NCBI GenBank assembly: GCA_020849615.1
Contig: JADLFW010000019.1
Span: forward strand, 1-64,000
Source of the DNA: Phycisphaerales bacterium
GTDB taxonomy: Bacteria > Planctomycetota > Phycisphaerae > Phycisphaerales > UBA1924
DNA length: 64,000 bases
Direction of reading: 5' to 3'
In this document: in pieces, positions 39,590 to 50,078 of the stretch
Layout of the letters: each line of letters starts with the position of its first letter
How positions within the stretch are numbered: the stretch's first letter is position 1
Position numbers and translations under genes: made by a program
The notes under the pieces: model-generated
What the model was told of the DNA's origin: nothing
What the model saw: only the letters and a program-made list of their open reading frames with translations
Databases searched by the model: none

Positions 39590-41212
39590 CTAGAGGGGGA
39601 TGAGGCCGTGCTTCTTCTCGGGGCGCAGCTCGCGCTTGGTGGTGTAGACGGTGAGGGCGTGGGCGATGAAGGCGCGGGTTTCGGAGGGCTCGATGACATC
39701 ATCGACCATGCAGCGGCCCGCGGCGACGAGGGGGTTGGAGAAGGTGTTGCGGTAGAGGTCAACGAGTTCGCGGCGCTTGGCGGACTTGTCGGCGGCGGCG
39801 GCGATCTCGTTCTTGAAGATCACCTCGGCGGCGCCCTCGGCGCCCATGACGGCGATCTCGGCGGTGGGCCAGGCGGCGACGGCGTCGGCGCCGAGGTCTT
39901 TGCTGGCCATGGCGACGTAGGCGCCGCCGTAGGCCCGGCGGACGACGATGGTGATCTTGGGGACGGTGGAGGCGGAGTAGGAGAAGAGGAGCTTGGCGCC
40001 GTGGCGGATGATGCCGCCGTATTCCTGCTGGACGCCGGGGAAGTAGCCGGGGGTGTCGACGAGGGTGACGATGGGGATGTTGAAGGCGTTGCAGAAGCGG
40101 ATGAAGCGTGCGGCCTTGTCGGAGGAGTCGATGTCGAGCGCTCCCGCGCGGACGGCCGGGTTGCTGGCGACGATGCCGACGGTGCGGCCCGTGATGCGGC
40201 CGAAGCCGACGATGAGGCTGCCGGCGAAGCCGGCCTGGATCTCGAGGAAGTCATCGGCGTCGACGAGGCGCCGGATGATCTGGTGCATGTCGTAGGTCCA
40301 GCGCGGGTCGGCGGGGAGGATCGAGTTGAGGGCCTCGTCCGGGGTGACGACGCCGCTGTGGGGCAGGCGCGGGGCGCCCTCGGTGTTGTTGAGGGGGAGG
40401 AACGACATGAGACGGCGGCAGAGGGCGGCGGCGTGGCGGTCATCCTCGGCGATGAAGTGGATGTTGCCCGAGTAGTGCATGTGGGCCTCGGCGCCGCCCA
40501 GCTCCTCGGCGGTGACATCCTCGTGGGTGACCTGCTTGATGACCTGCGGCCCGGTGATGAACATCTGGGCCCGGCGGGTCTGGATGACGAAGTCGGTCAT
40601 GGCCGGGCTGTAGGCGGCGCCGCCCGCGCACGGGCCGCAGATGAGCGAGATCTGGGGGACGACGCCGGAGAGGAGCGTGTTGTAGTAGAAGACGCGGCCG
40701 TAGGCGCCGAGAGAGTCGATGCCTTCCTGGATGCGGGCGCCGCCGGAGTCGTTGATGAAGATGAAGGGGGTGCCGGTCTTGAGGCTGGCGTCCATCGTCT
40801 CGACGATCTTGTTGCCGTGGACCTCGCCCAGGGCGCCGCCGCCGACGGTGAAGTCCTGGCTGGCGACGTGGATGACGCGGCCGTCGATCGTCCCCGAGCC
40901 GGTGACCACGCCGTCGGAGGGCATCTCCTTCTTCTCCATGCCGAAGTACGCGCAGCGGTGACGGGCCATGGCGTAGCGCTCGGCGAACGAGCCGGGGTCG
41001 AGCAGCGTGGTGAGGCGCTCGCGGGCCGTGAGGTTGCCCGCGGCGTGATGCTTGGCGATGCGCTCGGGCCCGCCGCCCAGCTCGACGACCTGACGGACCT
41101 TGCGGAGTTCGCTGATGCGCTCGGCGACGGTCCGGCCCGTCATGGGCGGGGGCGCGGCGAAGGCGGGGGAGCCGCTGGTCTTGGGCGGGGCGGCGGTAAC
41201 GGTTTCGGCCAC
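39590..41212 (-). CDS. Acyl-CoA carboxylase carboxyltransferase subunit (propionyl-CoA/methylmalonyl-CoA type)
   Basis: The 540-residue protein is a full-length beta subunit with both crotonase-fold halves. Visible are LARQRHRARERL-like ARERLTTLLDPGSFAE near the start, the first oxyanion loop SGGARIQEGIDSLGAYGRVFY, the second GGAYVAMASKDLGADAVAAWPTAEIAVMGAEGAAEVIF, and a C-terminal DDVIEPSETRAFI. It transfers carboxyl groups between biotin and an acyl-CoA, in carboxylation of propionyl-CoA or decarboxylation of methylmalonyl-CoA. It sits between the epimerase and the carrier gene. No biotin carboxylase is nearby. A GGAGGTGCTGCC site precedes the GTG at 41212. Confidence 0.92.
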   Translation of the reverse strand: MAETVTAAPPKTSGSPAFAAPPPMTGRTVAERISELRKVRQVVELGGGPERIAKHHAAGNLTARERLTTLLDPGSFAERYAMARHRCAYFGMEKKEMPSDGVVTGSGTIDGRVIHVASQDFTVGGGALGEVHGNKIVETMDASLKTGTPFIFINDSGGARIQEGIDSLGAYGRVFYYNTLLSGVVPQISLICGPCAGGAAYSPAMTDFVIQTRRAQMFITGPQVIKQVTHEDVTAEELGGAEAHMHYSGNIHFIAEDDRHAAALCRRLMSFLPLNNTEGAPRLPHSGVVTPDEALNSILPADPRWTYDMHQIIRRLVDADDFLEIQAGFAGSLIVGFGRITGRTVGIVASNPAVRAGALDIDSSDKAARFIRFCNAFNIPIVTLVDTPGYFPGVQQEYGGIIRHGAKLLFSYSASTVPKITIVVRRAYGGAYVAMASKDLGADAVAAWPTAEIAVMGAEGAAEVIFKNEIAAAADKSAKRRELVDLYRNTFSNPLVAAGRCMVDDVIEPSETRAFIAHALTVYTTKRELRPEKKHGLIPL

Positions 41213-41236
41213 GGCAGCACCTCCGGTTCGCCGGGC

Positions 41237-41671
41237 TCAGCCGGCACGGTGGGCGGCGTGCTCGCACAGCTCGGTGAGCACGCCCATGGACGCCTTGGGA
41301 TGGACGAACGCCACGTGCGCCCCGTGGGCGCCCATGCGCGCGCGCTCGTCGATGAGGCGGACGCCCTGCGCCTTCAACTCGGCCAGACGGGCGGACAGGT
41401 CGCGCACGGTGTACGCGATGTGGTGCAGGCCTTCCCCTCGCTTCTCGATGAACGCGGCGATCGGCGACTCCGCGGAAGTCGGCTCGAGCAGCTCCAGCCG
41501 GACCGCGTGATCGGCCGGGCCCAGCGCGTAGAAGGCGACGCGGACGTGCTGGTCGGGGACTTCCTCGACACCCTCGAAGCGGGCCCCGAGCACATCCTCG
41601 TAGAACCCGCGCTGCGCATCGACCGAGCGAACCGCGATGCCGATGTGATTGACCGCAGATGCGTTGACCAC
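41237..41671 (-). CDS. mce: Methylmalonyl-CoA epimerase
   Basis: The 144-residue protein is a vicinal-oxygen-chelate fold with NHIGIAVRSVDAQRGFYEDVLG at the start, a middle VRLELLEPTSAESPIAAFIEKRGEGLHHIAY and an end IDERARMGAHGAHVAFVHPKASMGVLTELCEH, supplying the metal-binding His and Glu residues. It interconverts (2R)- and (2S)-methylmalonyl-CoA. I chose the GTG at 41671 after GAAGGAG; the open frame extends upstream but overlaps meaB. Its place between the mutase genes and the carboxyltransferase completes the pathway segment. Confidence 0.9.
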   Translation of the reverse strand: MVNASAVNHIGIAVRSVDAQRGFYEDVLGARFEGVEEVPDQHVRVAFYALGPADHAVRLELLEPTSAESPIAAFIEKRGEGLHHIAYTVRDLSARLAELKAQGVRLIDERARMGAHGAHVAFVHPKASMGVLTELCEHAAHRAG

Positions 41672-41777
41672 GGCCGCTCCTTCACGAAGACCTGGCCGTC
41701 GGGCCCGGGCCGCCGCCCGACAGGAGACTCTATCGCCGGGCCGCCCGGCGATCGCCCGCGGCCCGCGCACCGGGCGC

Positions 41778-42872
41778 TCAAACCGGGCCGATTCCCCGTG
41801 CATCGGCCAGGAATGCAGCGATGACGCGCCGGGCCGCGGCCCCGGGAGTCATGGCCGAATCCCGAACGCCCGCCTCGGCCGCCGCCAGCGCCGCGGCCGC
41901 CGCTGGGGAAGCCGCGAGCAGCATGCGCAGACGGTCATCGATCAGCGATCGCATCCAGCGCAGCCGCTGCTCACGCCGCCGGGCCTCGAGCCGGCCCGTC
42001 ACTCTCAGGCCCTCTACGTGGCGATCGATCAGACCCCAGATGGCCTCGACGCCTTCACCGGTGGCGGCGCTGCACGTCACCACCGGCGCGGGCGCCCCGG
42101 CCCGGAGCATGCGGACGGCGGTCGTCAGCTCGCCCGCGGCGATGCGGGCCCGGGCCACGTTGTCGCCATCGGCCTTGTTCACCGCGATGATGTCCACGAT
42201 CTCGAGCAGCCCGCGCTTCACCCCCTGCAGTTCATCGCCGGAGCCCGGCAGCGCCAGCGTCAGCACGCAGTCGCACATGTCGGCTACGACGGTCTCGGAC
42301 TGCCCGACGCCCACCGTCTCGATGAGCACGGCGTCGAAGCCCGCGGCCTCGCACAGCAGCCCGGCCTCGCGGGTCCGCCGGGCCACGCCGCCGAGCGTGC
42401 CGCCGCTCGGAGACGGCCGGATGAACGCCCGTGATTCGGTCGCCAGGCGGCCCATGCGGGTGCGGTCGCCCAGGATCGAGCCGCCCGAAATTGTGCTGGA
42501 GGGATCGATCGCCAGCACGGCGATGCGCATTCCCCGGCCGCAGAGCATGAGGCCCAGCCGCTCGATGAACGTGGACTTGCCCGCGCCCGGGACGCCGGTG
42601 ATGCCGATGCGCACGGCCCGGCCCGTGCGGGGCAGCAGCGCCCGGAGCACCTCATCGGCCTGTTCCGCGTGCGCCGGGTTCGTCGATTCGATGAGGGAAA
42701 TGGCCCGGGCCAGCACCGCTCGGTCGCCCGAGGTGACGCCCGCGACCATCTGCTCGGTCGATAACGGCGGCGGCGCGGGCGGGCGCGGGGGGCGGGCCTG
42801 CGGATGGTGGTCCGTGAGCGCGATGACGCTCATCGCAAATCCCGGAGAGCTGTTCTCGCCGGCCCGGCTCAC
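41778..42872 (-). CDS. meaB: MeaB/ArgK-type GTPase, methylmalonyl-CoA mutase chaperone
   Basis: The 364-residue G3E-family P-loop GTPase has Walker A GVPGAGKS at 93-100, the IDPSS switch region, [38 protein letters not shown] and an NKADGDN base-specificity motif. It protects and reloads the B12 cofactor of methylmalonyl-CoA mutase. The GTG overlaps the stop of mutB by 4 bases (GTGA), so translation is coupled. The N-terminal 40 residues are Pro-rich, longer than in most homologues; a later ATG at residue 14 is an alternative start. Confidence 0.93.
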   Translation of the reverse strand: MSRAGENSSPGFAMSVIALTDHHPQARPPRPPAPPPLSTEQMVAGVTSGDRAVLARAISLIESTNPAHAEQADEVLRALLPRTGRAVRIGITGVPGAGKSTFIERLGLMLCGRGMRIAVLAIDPSSTISGGSILGDRTRMGRLATESRAFIRPSPSGGTLGGVARRTREAGLLCEAAGFDAVLIETVGVGQSETVVADMCDCVLTLALPGSGDELQGVKRGLLEIVDIIAVNKADGDNVARARIAAGELTTAVRMLRAGAPAPVVTCSAATGEGVEAIWGLIDRHVEGLRVTGRLEARRREQRLRWMRSLIDDRLRMLLAASPAAAAALAAAEAGVRDSAMTPGAAARRVIAAFLADARGIGPV

Positions 42873-45067
42873 GATGCGCCGCCGGCAGGCCCGCGCCCGC
42901 GCTCGAGTTCATCCAGCACGCGCAGGGCGGCGGGCCCGATCGCGGTGCCGGGCCCGAAGATGGCGGCGACGCCCATGCGCTCCAGTTCCGGGTAATCCTG
43001 CGGAGGAACGACACCGCCGACCACGACGAGGATGTCGGGCCGGCCCGCCTGAGCCAGCGACTTCATCAGCGCGGGCACGAGCGTGAGGTGCCCCGCGGCG
43101 AGCGAGGAGATGCCGACGATGTGGACATCATTCTCGACGGCCTGGCGGGCGACCTCATCGGGGGTCTGGAAGAGCGGGCCGATGTCGACATCGAACCCCA
43201 TGTCGGCGAAGGCGCTGGCGACGACCTTCTGGCCGCGGTCGTGGCCATCCTGGCCCATCTTGGCGACCAGCAGGCGCGGGCGGCGGCCCTCGCGCTGCTC
43301 GAAGGCCGCAGCGCGCTGGCGGACAGCGGCGAGGCCCGGTTCGTCCGGGCCCGCCTCACCGGCGTAGACGCCACGCGCGGCCCGCACGGCCGCCTGATGC
43401 CGACCGAAGACATTCTCGAGCGCCATGGAGATCTCCCCTACGGTGGCCCGGGCCCGTGCTGCTTCGATCGAGAGTTCCAGCAGGTTCCCCGCCCCTTCAC
43501 GGGCCGCCGACTCCAGGGCGGTGAGCGTGCGCTCGACGCGCGGGCCATCCCGCGAGCCCCGGAGCTGCGCCAGGCGCGCCACCTGCGCCTCGCGCACGGC
43601 GGAGTTGTCGATGCGGAGGACATCGACCGGTTCGGCCCGGCCCGGCCGGTACTTGTTGACCCCCACCACCGTCTGCCGGCCCGAGTCGATCCGGGCCTGG
43701 GCCCGGGCGGCGGCCTCCTCGATGCGCATCTTGGGAATGCCCGCCTCGATGGCCCGGGCCATGCCGCCGAGCTCTTCGATCTCCGCGATGTGCGACCAGG
43801 CGCGCTGCGCGAGGTCGTGGGTCATGCGCTCCACGGCGTACGAGCCGCCCCACGGGTCGATGACGCGGCAGGTGTCGGTCTCGAGCTGGAGGAAGAGCTG
43901 GGTGTTGCGGGCGATCCGGGCCGAGAACTCGGTGGGCAGGGCCAGGGCCTCATCGAGCGCGTTGGTGTGGAGGCTCTGCGTGTGCCCCTGCGTCGCGGCC
44001 ATCGCCTCGATGCAGGTGCGCACGACGTTGTTGTAGACATCCTGCGCGGTGAGGCTCCAGCCGCTGGTCTGGCTGTGGGCCCGCAGCGACATGCTCCGCT
44101 CGTTCTTCGGATTGAACTGCCGGACGATGGACGCCCACAGCAGCCGCGCGGCCCGGAGCTTGGCGACTTCCATCAGGAAGTGCGTGCCGATGCCCCAGAA
44201 GAAGCTGAGGCGCGGGGCGAACTCGTCGATGTCGAGACCCCGGGCCACGCCGGTGCGCAGGTACTCCAGGCCGTCGGCGAGCGTGTAGGCCAGCTCGATG
44301 TCGGCCGTCGCGCCCGCCTCCTGCATGTGGTAACCGCTGATCGAGATGCTGTTGAACCTGGGCATGCGGCGGGCGCAGAAGTCGAAGATGTCGCCGATGA
44401 TCCGCATGCTCGGGCCCGGCGGATAGATATAGGTGTTGCGGACCATGAACTCCTTGAGGATGTCGTTCTGGATCGTGCCCGACAGCCGGGCCGGCGCGAC
44501 GCCCTGTTCTTCGCCCGCGACGATGAACATCGCCAGCACCGGCAGCACCGCGCCGTTCATCGTCATCGAGACGCTGATGCGGTCGAGGGGGATGCCGGCA
44601 AAGAGCGTGGCCATGTCCAGCACGCTGTCGATCGCAACGCCGGCCATGCCCACATCGCCCGCGACGCGCGGGTGGTCGCTGTCGTAACCGCGGTGGGTGG
44701 CCAGGTCGAAGGCGACCGAGAGCCCCTTCTGCCCGGCGGCCAGGTTGGCCCGGTAGAACGCGTTGCTGGCTTCCGCGGTGCTGAAGCCCGCGTACTGGCG
44801 CACGGTCCAGGGCTTGAGCACGTACATGGTGGGGTACGGGCCGCGGACGAACGGCGGCAGGCCCGGCAGGCCGTCAAGGTGCTCAACGCCGTGCAGGTCC
44901 TCCTCGTGGTACTCGGGCTTTATGTCGAGCAGCTCCGGCGTCTGCCATGCGAGCTGCCCGGGAGAGCGGCCCGTCGCCTCGTGCACCAGCTCTGACCAGC
45001 GGCGCGCATCGAGGTCGGGCCGCGCATCACCCAGGGGCACGGTCGCGAAGTCGGGGATCACCGTCAT
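42869..45067 (-). CDS. mutB: Methylmalonyl-CoA mutase, large catalytic subunit
   Basis: The 732-residue protein has the TIM-barrel substrate domain ([30 protein letters not shown], and [33 protein letters not shown]) and a C-terminal cobalamin domain with the base-off motif DGHDRG (His609). It interconverts succinyl-CoA and methylmalonyl-CoA by a radical mechanism. The ATG at 45067 overlaps the mutA stop (ATGA). The [33 protein letters not shown] segment is canonical. It forms a heterodimer with MutA. Confidence 0.97.
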   Translation of the reverse strand: MTVIPDFATVPLGDARPDLDARRWSELVHEATGRSPGQLAWQTPELLDIKPEYHEEDLHGVEHLDGLPGLPPFVRGPYPTMYVLKPWTVRQYAGFSTAEASNAFYRANLAAGQKGLSVAFDLATHRGYDSDHPRVAGDVGMAGVAIDSVLDMATLFAGIPLDRISVSMTMNGAVLPVLAMFIVAGEEQGVAPARLSGTIQNDILKEFMVRNTYIYPPGPSMRIIGDIFDFCARRMPRFNSISISGYHMQEAGATADIELAYTLADGLEYLRTGVARGLDIDEFAPRLSFFWGIGTHFLMEVAKLRAARLLWASIVRQFNPKNERSMSLRAHSQTSGWSLTAQDVYNNVVRTCIEAMAATQGHTQSLHTNALDEALALPTEFSARIARNTQLFLQLETDTCRVIDPWGGSYAVERMTHDLAQRAWSHIAEIEELGGMARAIEAGIPKMRIEEAAARAQARIDSGRQTVVGVNKYRPGRAEPVDVLRIDNSAVREAQVARLAQLRGSRDGPRVERTLTALESAAREGAGNLLELSIEAARARATVGEISMALENVFGRHQAAVRAARGVYAGEAGPDEPGLAAVRQRAAAFEQREGRRPRLLVAKMGQDGHDRGQKVVASAFADMGFDVDIGPLFQTPDEVARQAVENDVHIVGISSLAAGHLTLVPALMKSLAQAGRPDILVVVGGVVPPQDYPELERMGVAAIFGPGTAIGPAALRVLDELERGRGPAGGAS

Positions 45068-47181
45068 GAGGCCACCCCCTCTTCCTCGAGGAGCTCGCTC
45101 AGGAGTGCCACCACATCGCACCTGACGAAGACGAAGCGGTCAACTCCGGCAGCGCGGTACGCGGCCTCGGCCGGGCCGGGGTTGCCGGCGAGGATGATCT
45201 GGTGCGCGCCGGCGCTGCGCAGGAGCGGCGCCAGCGCGGGGACGGCTTGGGTGTACTGCTCATCGCTCCCGCAGATGACGGTGAGGTGCGCGCCGCTCGC
45301 GGCGAACGCCGCCGCCGCGGCCGCGATCGATCCGTCACCCTCGCCACCCAGCACTTCGAAGCCCCCCGCCGCGAAGAGGTTGCGGCAGAAGTTCACCCGC
45401 GGCAGGCGCTCCGCCACCGGGCCGATCGCGGCGAGGGCCACGCGCGGCCGGGAGCCGCACTGATCGGTGTACCGATCGCTGGCTTCCCGCAGGTGCTCGA
45501 ACGGCTCGGCGAACGGGTGAACGGCGACCGCCGCCTTCAGCACGGCGGCCCGGCCCGGGCCGACGCCCAGGTCTGCCGAGAGTTCACCGATCGAGGCTCC
45601 GGCGGCCGCCCGCCGCGCGGCCCAGGCGCTTCGCTCGCCCGCCGGCCCGCCGATCGGCGCGGGCGCCTCATCGCCGGACGGGCGGGCGGCCCGGGCCGCG
45701 AGGCGCCGGCAGGCATCGGCGATGATCCGGGCCCGGTCGGGCGGCGCCGGGTGCGGCGCCGACTCGTGCACATCCAGGAAGTCGCTGACGCCGACCACGA
45801 TCTCCTTCCTCGTCGCGAGGTTGTGGATACGCGGCTGCGCGGCGGTGTCGATCTGCCCGGCGATCCAGCCATCCGCGAGCGCACGGGCCATGCCGCCGCG
45901 GGCCTCGATGGCCTGCAGGATCACCCACGCCTTCTGCGCCAGTTCATCCGTCAGCTTCTCGATGTACCACGAGCCGCCCGCCGGGTCGGCGATGCGGTGC
46001 AGCCGGCACTCTTCCATGAGCAGATGGTGCGTGTTCCTCGCGATCCGCCGCCCCAGCGCGGAAGGTTCGCCCAGCGTCGAGTCGAACGGGGCGCTCGCGA
46101 TCGCATCCGCGCCGCCGATTCCCGCGGCGAAGACGCACGCCGTGTTGCGCAGCAGGTTGACCCACGGATCGCGCGTCGTGAGCACCCGCTTGCTGGGCCG
46201 CGCGTACATCACCATGCGGCGGGCCTCGGCGCCGCCCCCGCACGCCTCGACAACGCGGGCCCACATCCTGCGCGCGGCCCGGAGCTTGGCCGCGGCCAGG
46301 AAGAACCCGCAGCCCACGGCGTAGGAAAAAAGGACCTGCCCGGCCGCCCGTTCCGGCGTCAGGCCCGCGCGGGTCATCGCGCGGAGATACTCGAGCGCGG
46401 TCGCCATCGAGAACGCCAGGTCCTGCGTGGCGGTGGCGCCGGCGTGGTGATACGCGGCGGTGCCGACGCGAACAGCGCGGACTCGCGGGTATGTCCGGCC
46501 CGTCCACACCGCGAGGTCCGCGAGCCGGGCCAGGCCTTCATCGACCGAGTACGGCAGGTGCCCATCGCGGGCCAGAACGGCGAGCGGGTCGGACTGGAAG
46601 GCGCCCGAGGCCGCTTCCGGCGGCACACCGCGCCGGGCCCACAGCGCGGCCAGCAGCGCCGCGGCGGGAAGGAACGCGGCGCCGGGCTCGAGGCAGACAC
46701 CGATCATCTCGAGGTGAACACCCTCGAGCGCGCGGTCGAGGTCATCGACGCCGTAGGCGGCTGCGCCATCGGTCGCGGCGAGGGCGGCGCCGTGCGGGTC
46801 GACGGGATCGAGCCCGGCCCGGGCGCAGGCATCCAGCCGCAGCACCACCGACGCGACGCCGCCCGCCAGGTCATCACGAATCGCTTCGTTGACCGCCGCG
46901 GGATCGGCCTCGCCGCGTTCCTGGCGGATCTCCCAGCCGACCTGGCTGTTGCCGAGCACGCGGGCGCCGCGCGTCATGGGCATGAGGCCCGTGAACCCGG
47001 AGGCGGCGGGCCCGGCGTCGGCGCGGGTGTAGAGGGGCTGGATGTGGATCCCCTCGTAGGTGTGCGTGATGAGGCGGCGTTCGAAGGGCGCGCCCTTCAG
47101 GTCGGCCTCGACGAGCTGGAGCCATCGATCGCGGCCCGGCGCGCTGAATCGGCCCGCGGTCTCGAGCGGGGGAAGCGGCAT
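45064..47181 (-). CDS. mutA: Methylmalonyl-CoA mutase, small subunit
   Basis: The 705-residue protein shares the mutase barrel ([74 protein letters not shown] and [45 protein letters not shown]). It lacks a functional B12 histidine in the degenerate C-terminal domain ([21 protein letters not shown]), as expected for the noncatalytic partner of MutB. The ATG follows GGAGGATGCTCCC. A promoter lies at 47238-47266 and the gene heads a six-gene operon reaching 38699. Confidence 0.93.
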   Translation of the reverse strand: MPLPPLETAGRFSAPGRDRWLQLVEADLKGAPFERRLITHTYEGIHIQPLYTRADAGPAASGFTGLMPMTRGARVLGNSQVGWEIRQERGEADPAAVNEAIRDDLAGGVASVVLRLDACARAGLDPVDPHGAALAATDGAAAYGVDDLDRALEGVHLEMIGVCLEPGAAFLPAAALLAALWARRGVPPEAASGAFQSDPLAVLARDGHLPYSVDEGLARLADLAVWTGRTYPRVRAVRVGTAAYHHAGATATQDLAFSMATALEYLRAMTRAGLTPERAAGQVLFSYAVGCGFFLAAAKLRAARRMWARVVEACGGGAEARRMVMYARPSKRVLTTRDPWVNLLRNTACVFAAGIGGADAIASAPFDSTLGEPSALGRRIARNTHHLLMEECRLHRIADPAGGSWYIEKLTDELAQKAWVILQAIEARGGMARALADGWIAGQIDTAAQPRIHNLATRKEIVVGVSDFLDVHESAPHPAPPDRARIIADACRRLAARAARPSGDEAPAPIGGPAGERSAWAARRAAAGASIGELSADLGVGPGRAAVLKAAVAVHPFAEPFEHLREASDRYTDQCGSRPRVALAAIGPVAERLPRVNFCRNLFAAGGFEVLGGEGDGSIAAAAAAFAASGAHLTVICGSDEQYTQAVPALAPLLRSAGAHQIILAGNPGPAEAAYRAAGVDRFVFVRCDVVALLSELLEEEGVAS

Positions 47182-47237
47182 GGGAGCATCCTCCGGCGGT
47201 GCAAGTTGCGCGCCGCCGACCGTCATCCGACAAACGG

Positions 47238-47266
47238 AGCATATTCCCTGCTTGTCCGCATTTGAA
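47238..47266 (-). promoter_or_regulatory. Promoter of the mutAB operon
   Basis: Leftward, TTCAAA (complement of 47261-47266) and TATGCT (complement of 47238-47243) are 17 bases apart. Transcription should start near 47231, about 50 bases before the ATG. The rightward CoA-transferase promoter (TTGAAG at 47262-47267, TACGGT at 47285-47290, 17 apart) would overlap its -35 element, so the two may compete or be co-regulated. Confidence 0.5.
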
Positions 47267-47325
47267 GGGGCCGGAGGCGCGGGGTACGGTAACTCAGGGT
47301 CGGCTCCCCTGACCCGCGGGAGGGA

Positions 47326-48615
47326 ATGTCGATGGCACGTGTGAGTTCCGCCCTGGATGCGGTTTCCGGCATACGCAGCGGCATGCACATCTTCGTCCAC
47401 GGCTGCGCCGCCACGCCGGTGCCCCTGCTGGACGCCCTTGCTTCCCGCGATGACCTGCGGGACATCACCGTTTACCACCTGCACACCGAGGGAACCAGCT
47501 CGTTCGTGTCCCCCGAGGTTGCGGGGCGCATCCGTTCCTGCTCGTTCTTCACGGGCCCGGCCGCCCGGCCCGCCGTGCAGGACGGGCGGGCCGACTTCGT
47601 TCCCGTGTTCCTCTCCGATGTGCCCGCCCTGTTCTACAGCGGGCGGGTCAAACTCGACGCCGCGTTCGTGCAGCTCTCACCCGCCGACCGCCACGGCATG
47701 CACACGCTGGGCACATCGGTCGACACGGCCCGCGCCGCGGTGGACACCGCGCCGATGGTCATCGCCGAGATCAACGCGCAGATGCCGCGGACCAGCGGCA
47801 ACACCGTCGTCGAGCGCCGCAAGCTGACGGCGTGGTTCGAGACCGACCGGGCCCTGCCCGACCATCCCCCGACGCCGATCGGCCCGATCGAATCCCGCAT
47901 CGGCGAGCTGATCGCCGACCTGGTCGAGGACGGCTCGACGCTCCAGATGGGCATCGGGGCGATCCCCGATGCCGTTCTGGCCCGGCTGGGCAACAAACGC
48001 GACCTCGCCGTGCACTCCGAGATGTTCTCGGACGGGCTGATCGAACTGATCGAGAACGGCGTCGTCACCAACCGCCTCAAGAAAGTCCACCCGGGCCGGA
48101 CCGTGACCAGCTTCGTGAACGGCTCGCGCCGCCTCTACGACTTCGTGCACGAGAACGCCCTCGTCGAGTTCCACGGCTGCGACCGCACCAACGACACGGC
48201 GATGATCCGCAAGAACCCCAAGGTCGTCGCCATCAACAGCGCCCTGGAGGTCGACCTGACGGGCCAGGTCTGCGCTGACTCCATGGGGCACCGCATCTAC
48301 TCCGGTATCGGCGGCCAGATGGACTTCATCCGCGGCGCTGCGCTCTCCGAGGGCGGCAAGCCCATCATCGCCCTGCCTTCCACCGCCGCGGGCGGCAGGA
48401 TTTCCCGCATCACCGCCGAACTCGCCGCCGGCGCCGGCGTCGTCACCACCCGCGGGCACGTCCACTGGGTCGTCACCGAGTACGGCGCCGTCAACCTCTA
48501 CGGCCTCTCGCTCCGTCAGCGCGGCGAAGCCCTCTGCTCGATCGCCCACCCCGACTTCCGGGCCGACCTCGCGCGCAAGCTCGCGGCCACGCGCCACTAC
48601 ACCATCCGGGCCTGA
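47326..48615 (+). CDS. Acetyl-CoA hydrolase/transferase family CoA-transferase
   Basis: The 429-residue protein is a Cat1/4-hydroxybutyrate CoA-transferase-like enzyme with VPVFLSDVPALFYSG, DGSTLQMGIGAIPDAVLARLGNKRDLAVHSEMFSDG (Glu232 is the expected CoA-carrying residue) and GGQMDFIRGAALSEGG, GRISRITAEL and ARGHVHWVVTEYGAVNLYG-type C-terminal elements. It would swap CoA between acyl-CoA and carboxylate, for example propionyl-CoA and succinate or acetate. Divergent from mutA. A second ATG at 47332 is better spaced from the GGGAGGGA site. The end overlaps the convergent rhaB end by 19 bases. Confidence 0.85.
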   Translation: MSMARVSSALDAVSGIRSGMHIFVHGCAATPVPLLDALASRDDLRDITVYHLHTEGTSSFVSPEVAGRIRSCSFFTGPAARPAVQDGRADFVPVFLSDVPALFYSGRVKLDAAFVQLSPADRHGMHTLGTSVDTARAAVDTAPMVIAEINAQMPRTSGNTVVERRKLTAWFETDRALPDHPPTPIGPIESRIGELIADLVEDGSTLQMGIGAIPDAVLARLGNKRDLAVHSEMFSDGLIELIENGVVTNRLKKVHPGRTVTSFVNGSRRLYDFVHENALVEFHGCDRTNDTAMIRKNPKVVAINSALEVDLTGQVCADSMGHRIYSGIGGQMDFIRGAALSEGGKPIIALPSTAAGGRISRITAELAAGAGVVTTRGHVHWVVTEYGAVNLYGLSLRQRGEALCSIAHPDFRADLARKLAATRHYTIRA

Positions 48616-50072
48616 ACGGCCCGGGCCCGCTCCCACGCGGCCTGATCCTGCGGGTCGTAGCGCACGATCGGGAACGATGCGGCGATGACCGCGCGGATGT
48701 CGCCCAGCGATGCCACCCGGCCCAGCGCAAGAGCCTGGCCCATGGCGTTGCCCGCCGCGGTCGCTTCGACGGGCCCGGCCAGCACGGGCCGCCCGGCGGC
48801 GTTGGCGGTGAACTGGCAGAGCAGGTCGTTGCGGCTCCCCCCGCCCACCAGGTGAATGACGCGCACGGGCCCCGTGAGGGCTTCGAGGCGATCGATCACA
48901 GCTGCGCACCGCAGGGCCAGGCTCTCGAGGATGCAGCGCGCGATCGCGCCGTCGGTGGCGGGCTCCGGCCCGCCCGCGCGGGCGCAGAACTCCCGGATCC
49001 GGGCCGGCATGTCGGCGAACTCGCCGAAGGAGGGGTGATCGGGGTCGATCAATGCGCTCAGCGACGGCGCGGCGAGCGTGAGGATGCGCAGCTGATCAAA
49101 GGTGTACCGGCGATCCAGGCCCGCCCAGTGACGCTGGCATTCCTGGAGAAGCCAGAGCCCCGCGACGTTTTTGTGGAATCTGATCGTGTTCCCCACGCCG
49201 CACTCGTTGGTGAAGTTGGCGGCGAGCGCCTCGGGTGTCCGGAGGGGCGCTGCAAGTTCCCGGCCCACAAGGCTCCACGTGCCCGAACTGATATACGCCC
49301 AATCCGACGCCGGGCCGGACGCCGGCACGGCGGCGACCGCCGACCCGGTGTCGTGGCTCGCGGGCGCGATGACCGGAACGGGCCCGACGCCGGTCTCCTC
49401 GGCCACCGCGCGGGCCAGAATCCCCACGGTCGTGCCGGGCGCGGCCACCTCAGGGAAGATCCGCGCGGGCAGGCCCAGCTCCGTGATGAGATCGGTCGCC
49501 CATGCTCGATCGGCGGTGTCGAAGAGCTGCGAGGTGCTGGCGTTGGTCTGCTCGCTGCACCGGCGGCCCGTGAGCCAGAAGTTGAGCAGGTCGGGCATGA
49601 ACAGCAGCGTCTGGGCCCGGGCCAGCGGGTTGTCGGGAGCTCGCTGCTCGGCCATGAGCTGGTACAGCGTGTTGATCTCCATGAACTGGATGCCGGTGCG
49701 CGCGTAGATCCGGTCGCGCGGGACCACCTTCGCGGCCTCATCCATCAGGCCCCGGGTCCGCGGGTCGCGGTAGTGGCGGGGCAAGCCGAGCAGCTCCCCG
49801 CCCGGCGACAGCAGCCCGTAGTCCACCCCCCAGGTATCGATGCCGATGCCGCTGAGCTTCACACCGGCGCGGGCCGCCAGCCGAAGCCCCTGCTTCACTT
49901 CCGCGAGAAGCCGGGGCGCATCCCAGAAGAGCCCGCCGGGGCGCTGCACCGGCCCGTTCGGGAACCGGTGGAGTTCACGCAGCGTGAGCCGGGCGCCATC
50001 GAACGAACCCAGGACCGCGCGGCCGCTGGCGGCGCCCAGATCGATCGCGAGGTAGTGGTCGCTGACGGGCAT
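48597..50072 (-). CDS. rhaB: L-rhamnulokinase
   Basis: The 491-residue protein is an FGGY carbohydrate kinase. It begins with the nucleotide-binding loop YLAIDLGAASGRAVLG. It also contains the sugar-site stretch GIDTWGVDYGLL, the later FMPDLLNFWLTGRRCSEQTNASTSQLFD characteristic of rhamnulokinase, ASHDTGSAVAAVP and the C-terminal ATP site HLVGGGSRNDLLCQFTANAAGRPV. It phosphorylates L-rhamnulose to rhamnulose-1-phosphate in the cytoplasm. The gene follows rhamnose isomerase with a 6-base gap and its 3' end overlaps that of the CoA-transferase gene by 19 bases. Confidence 0.93.
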   Translation of the reverse strand: MPVSDHYLAIDLGAASGRAVLGSFDGARLTLRELHRFPNGPVQRPGGLFWDAPRLLAEVKQGLRLAARAGVKLSGIGIDTWGVDYGLLSPGGELLGLPRHYRDPRTRGLMDEAAKVVPRDRIYARTGIQFMEINTLYQLMAEQRAPDNPLARAQTLLFMPDLLNFWLTGRRCSEQTNASTSQLFDTADRAWATDLITELGLPARIFPEVAAPGTTVGILARAVAEETGVGPVPVIAPASHDTGSAVAAVPASGPASDWAYISSGTWSLVGRELAAPLRTPEALAANFTNECGVGNTIRFHKNVAGLWLLQECQRHWAGLDRRYTFDQLRILTLAAPSLSALIDPDHPSFGEFADMPARIREFCARAGGPEPATDGAIARCILESLALRCAAVIDRLEALTGPVRVIHLVGGGSRNDLLCQFTANAAGRPVLAGPVEATAAGNAMGQALALGRVASLGDIRAVIAASFPIVRYDPQDQAAWERARAVQARMV

Positions 50073-50078
50073 GCGGCC

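Noticed and set aside
39281-41824. Very long open frame on the + strand opposite the carboxyltransferase and carrier genes
   Set aside because: It is antisense to well-supported genes, has low-complexity Gly/Asp/Val composition and no recognisable domain; GC-rich codons leave such frames open.
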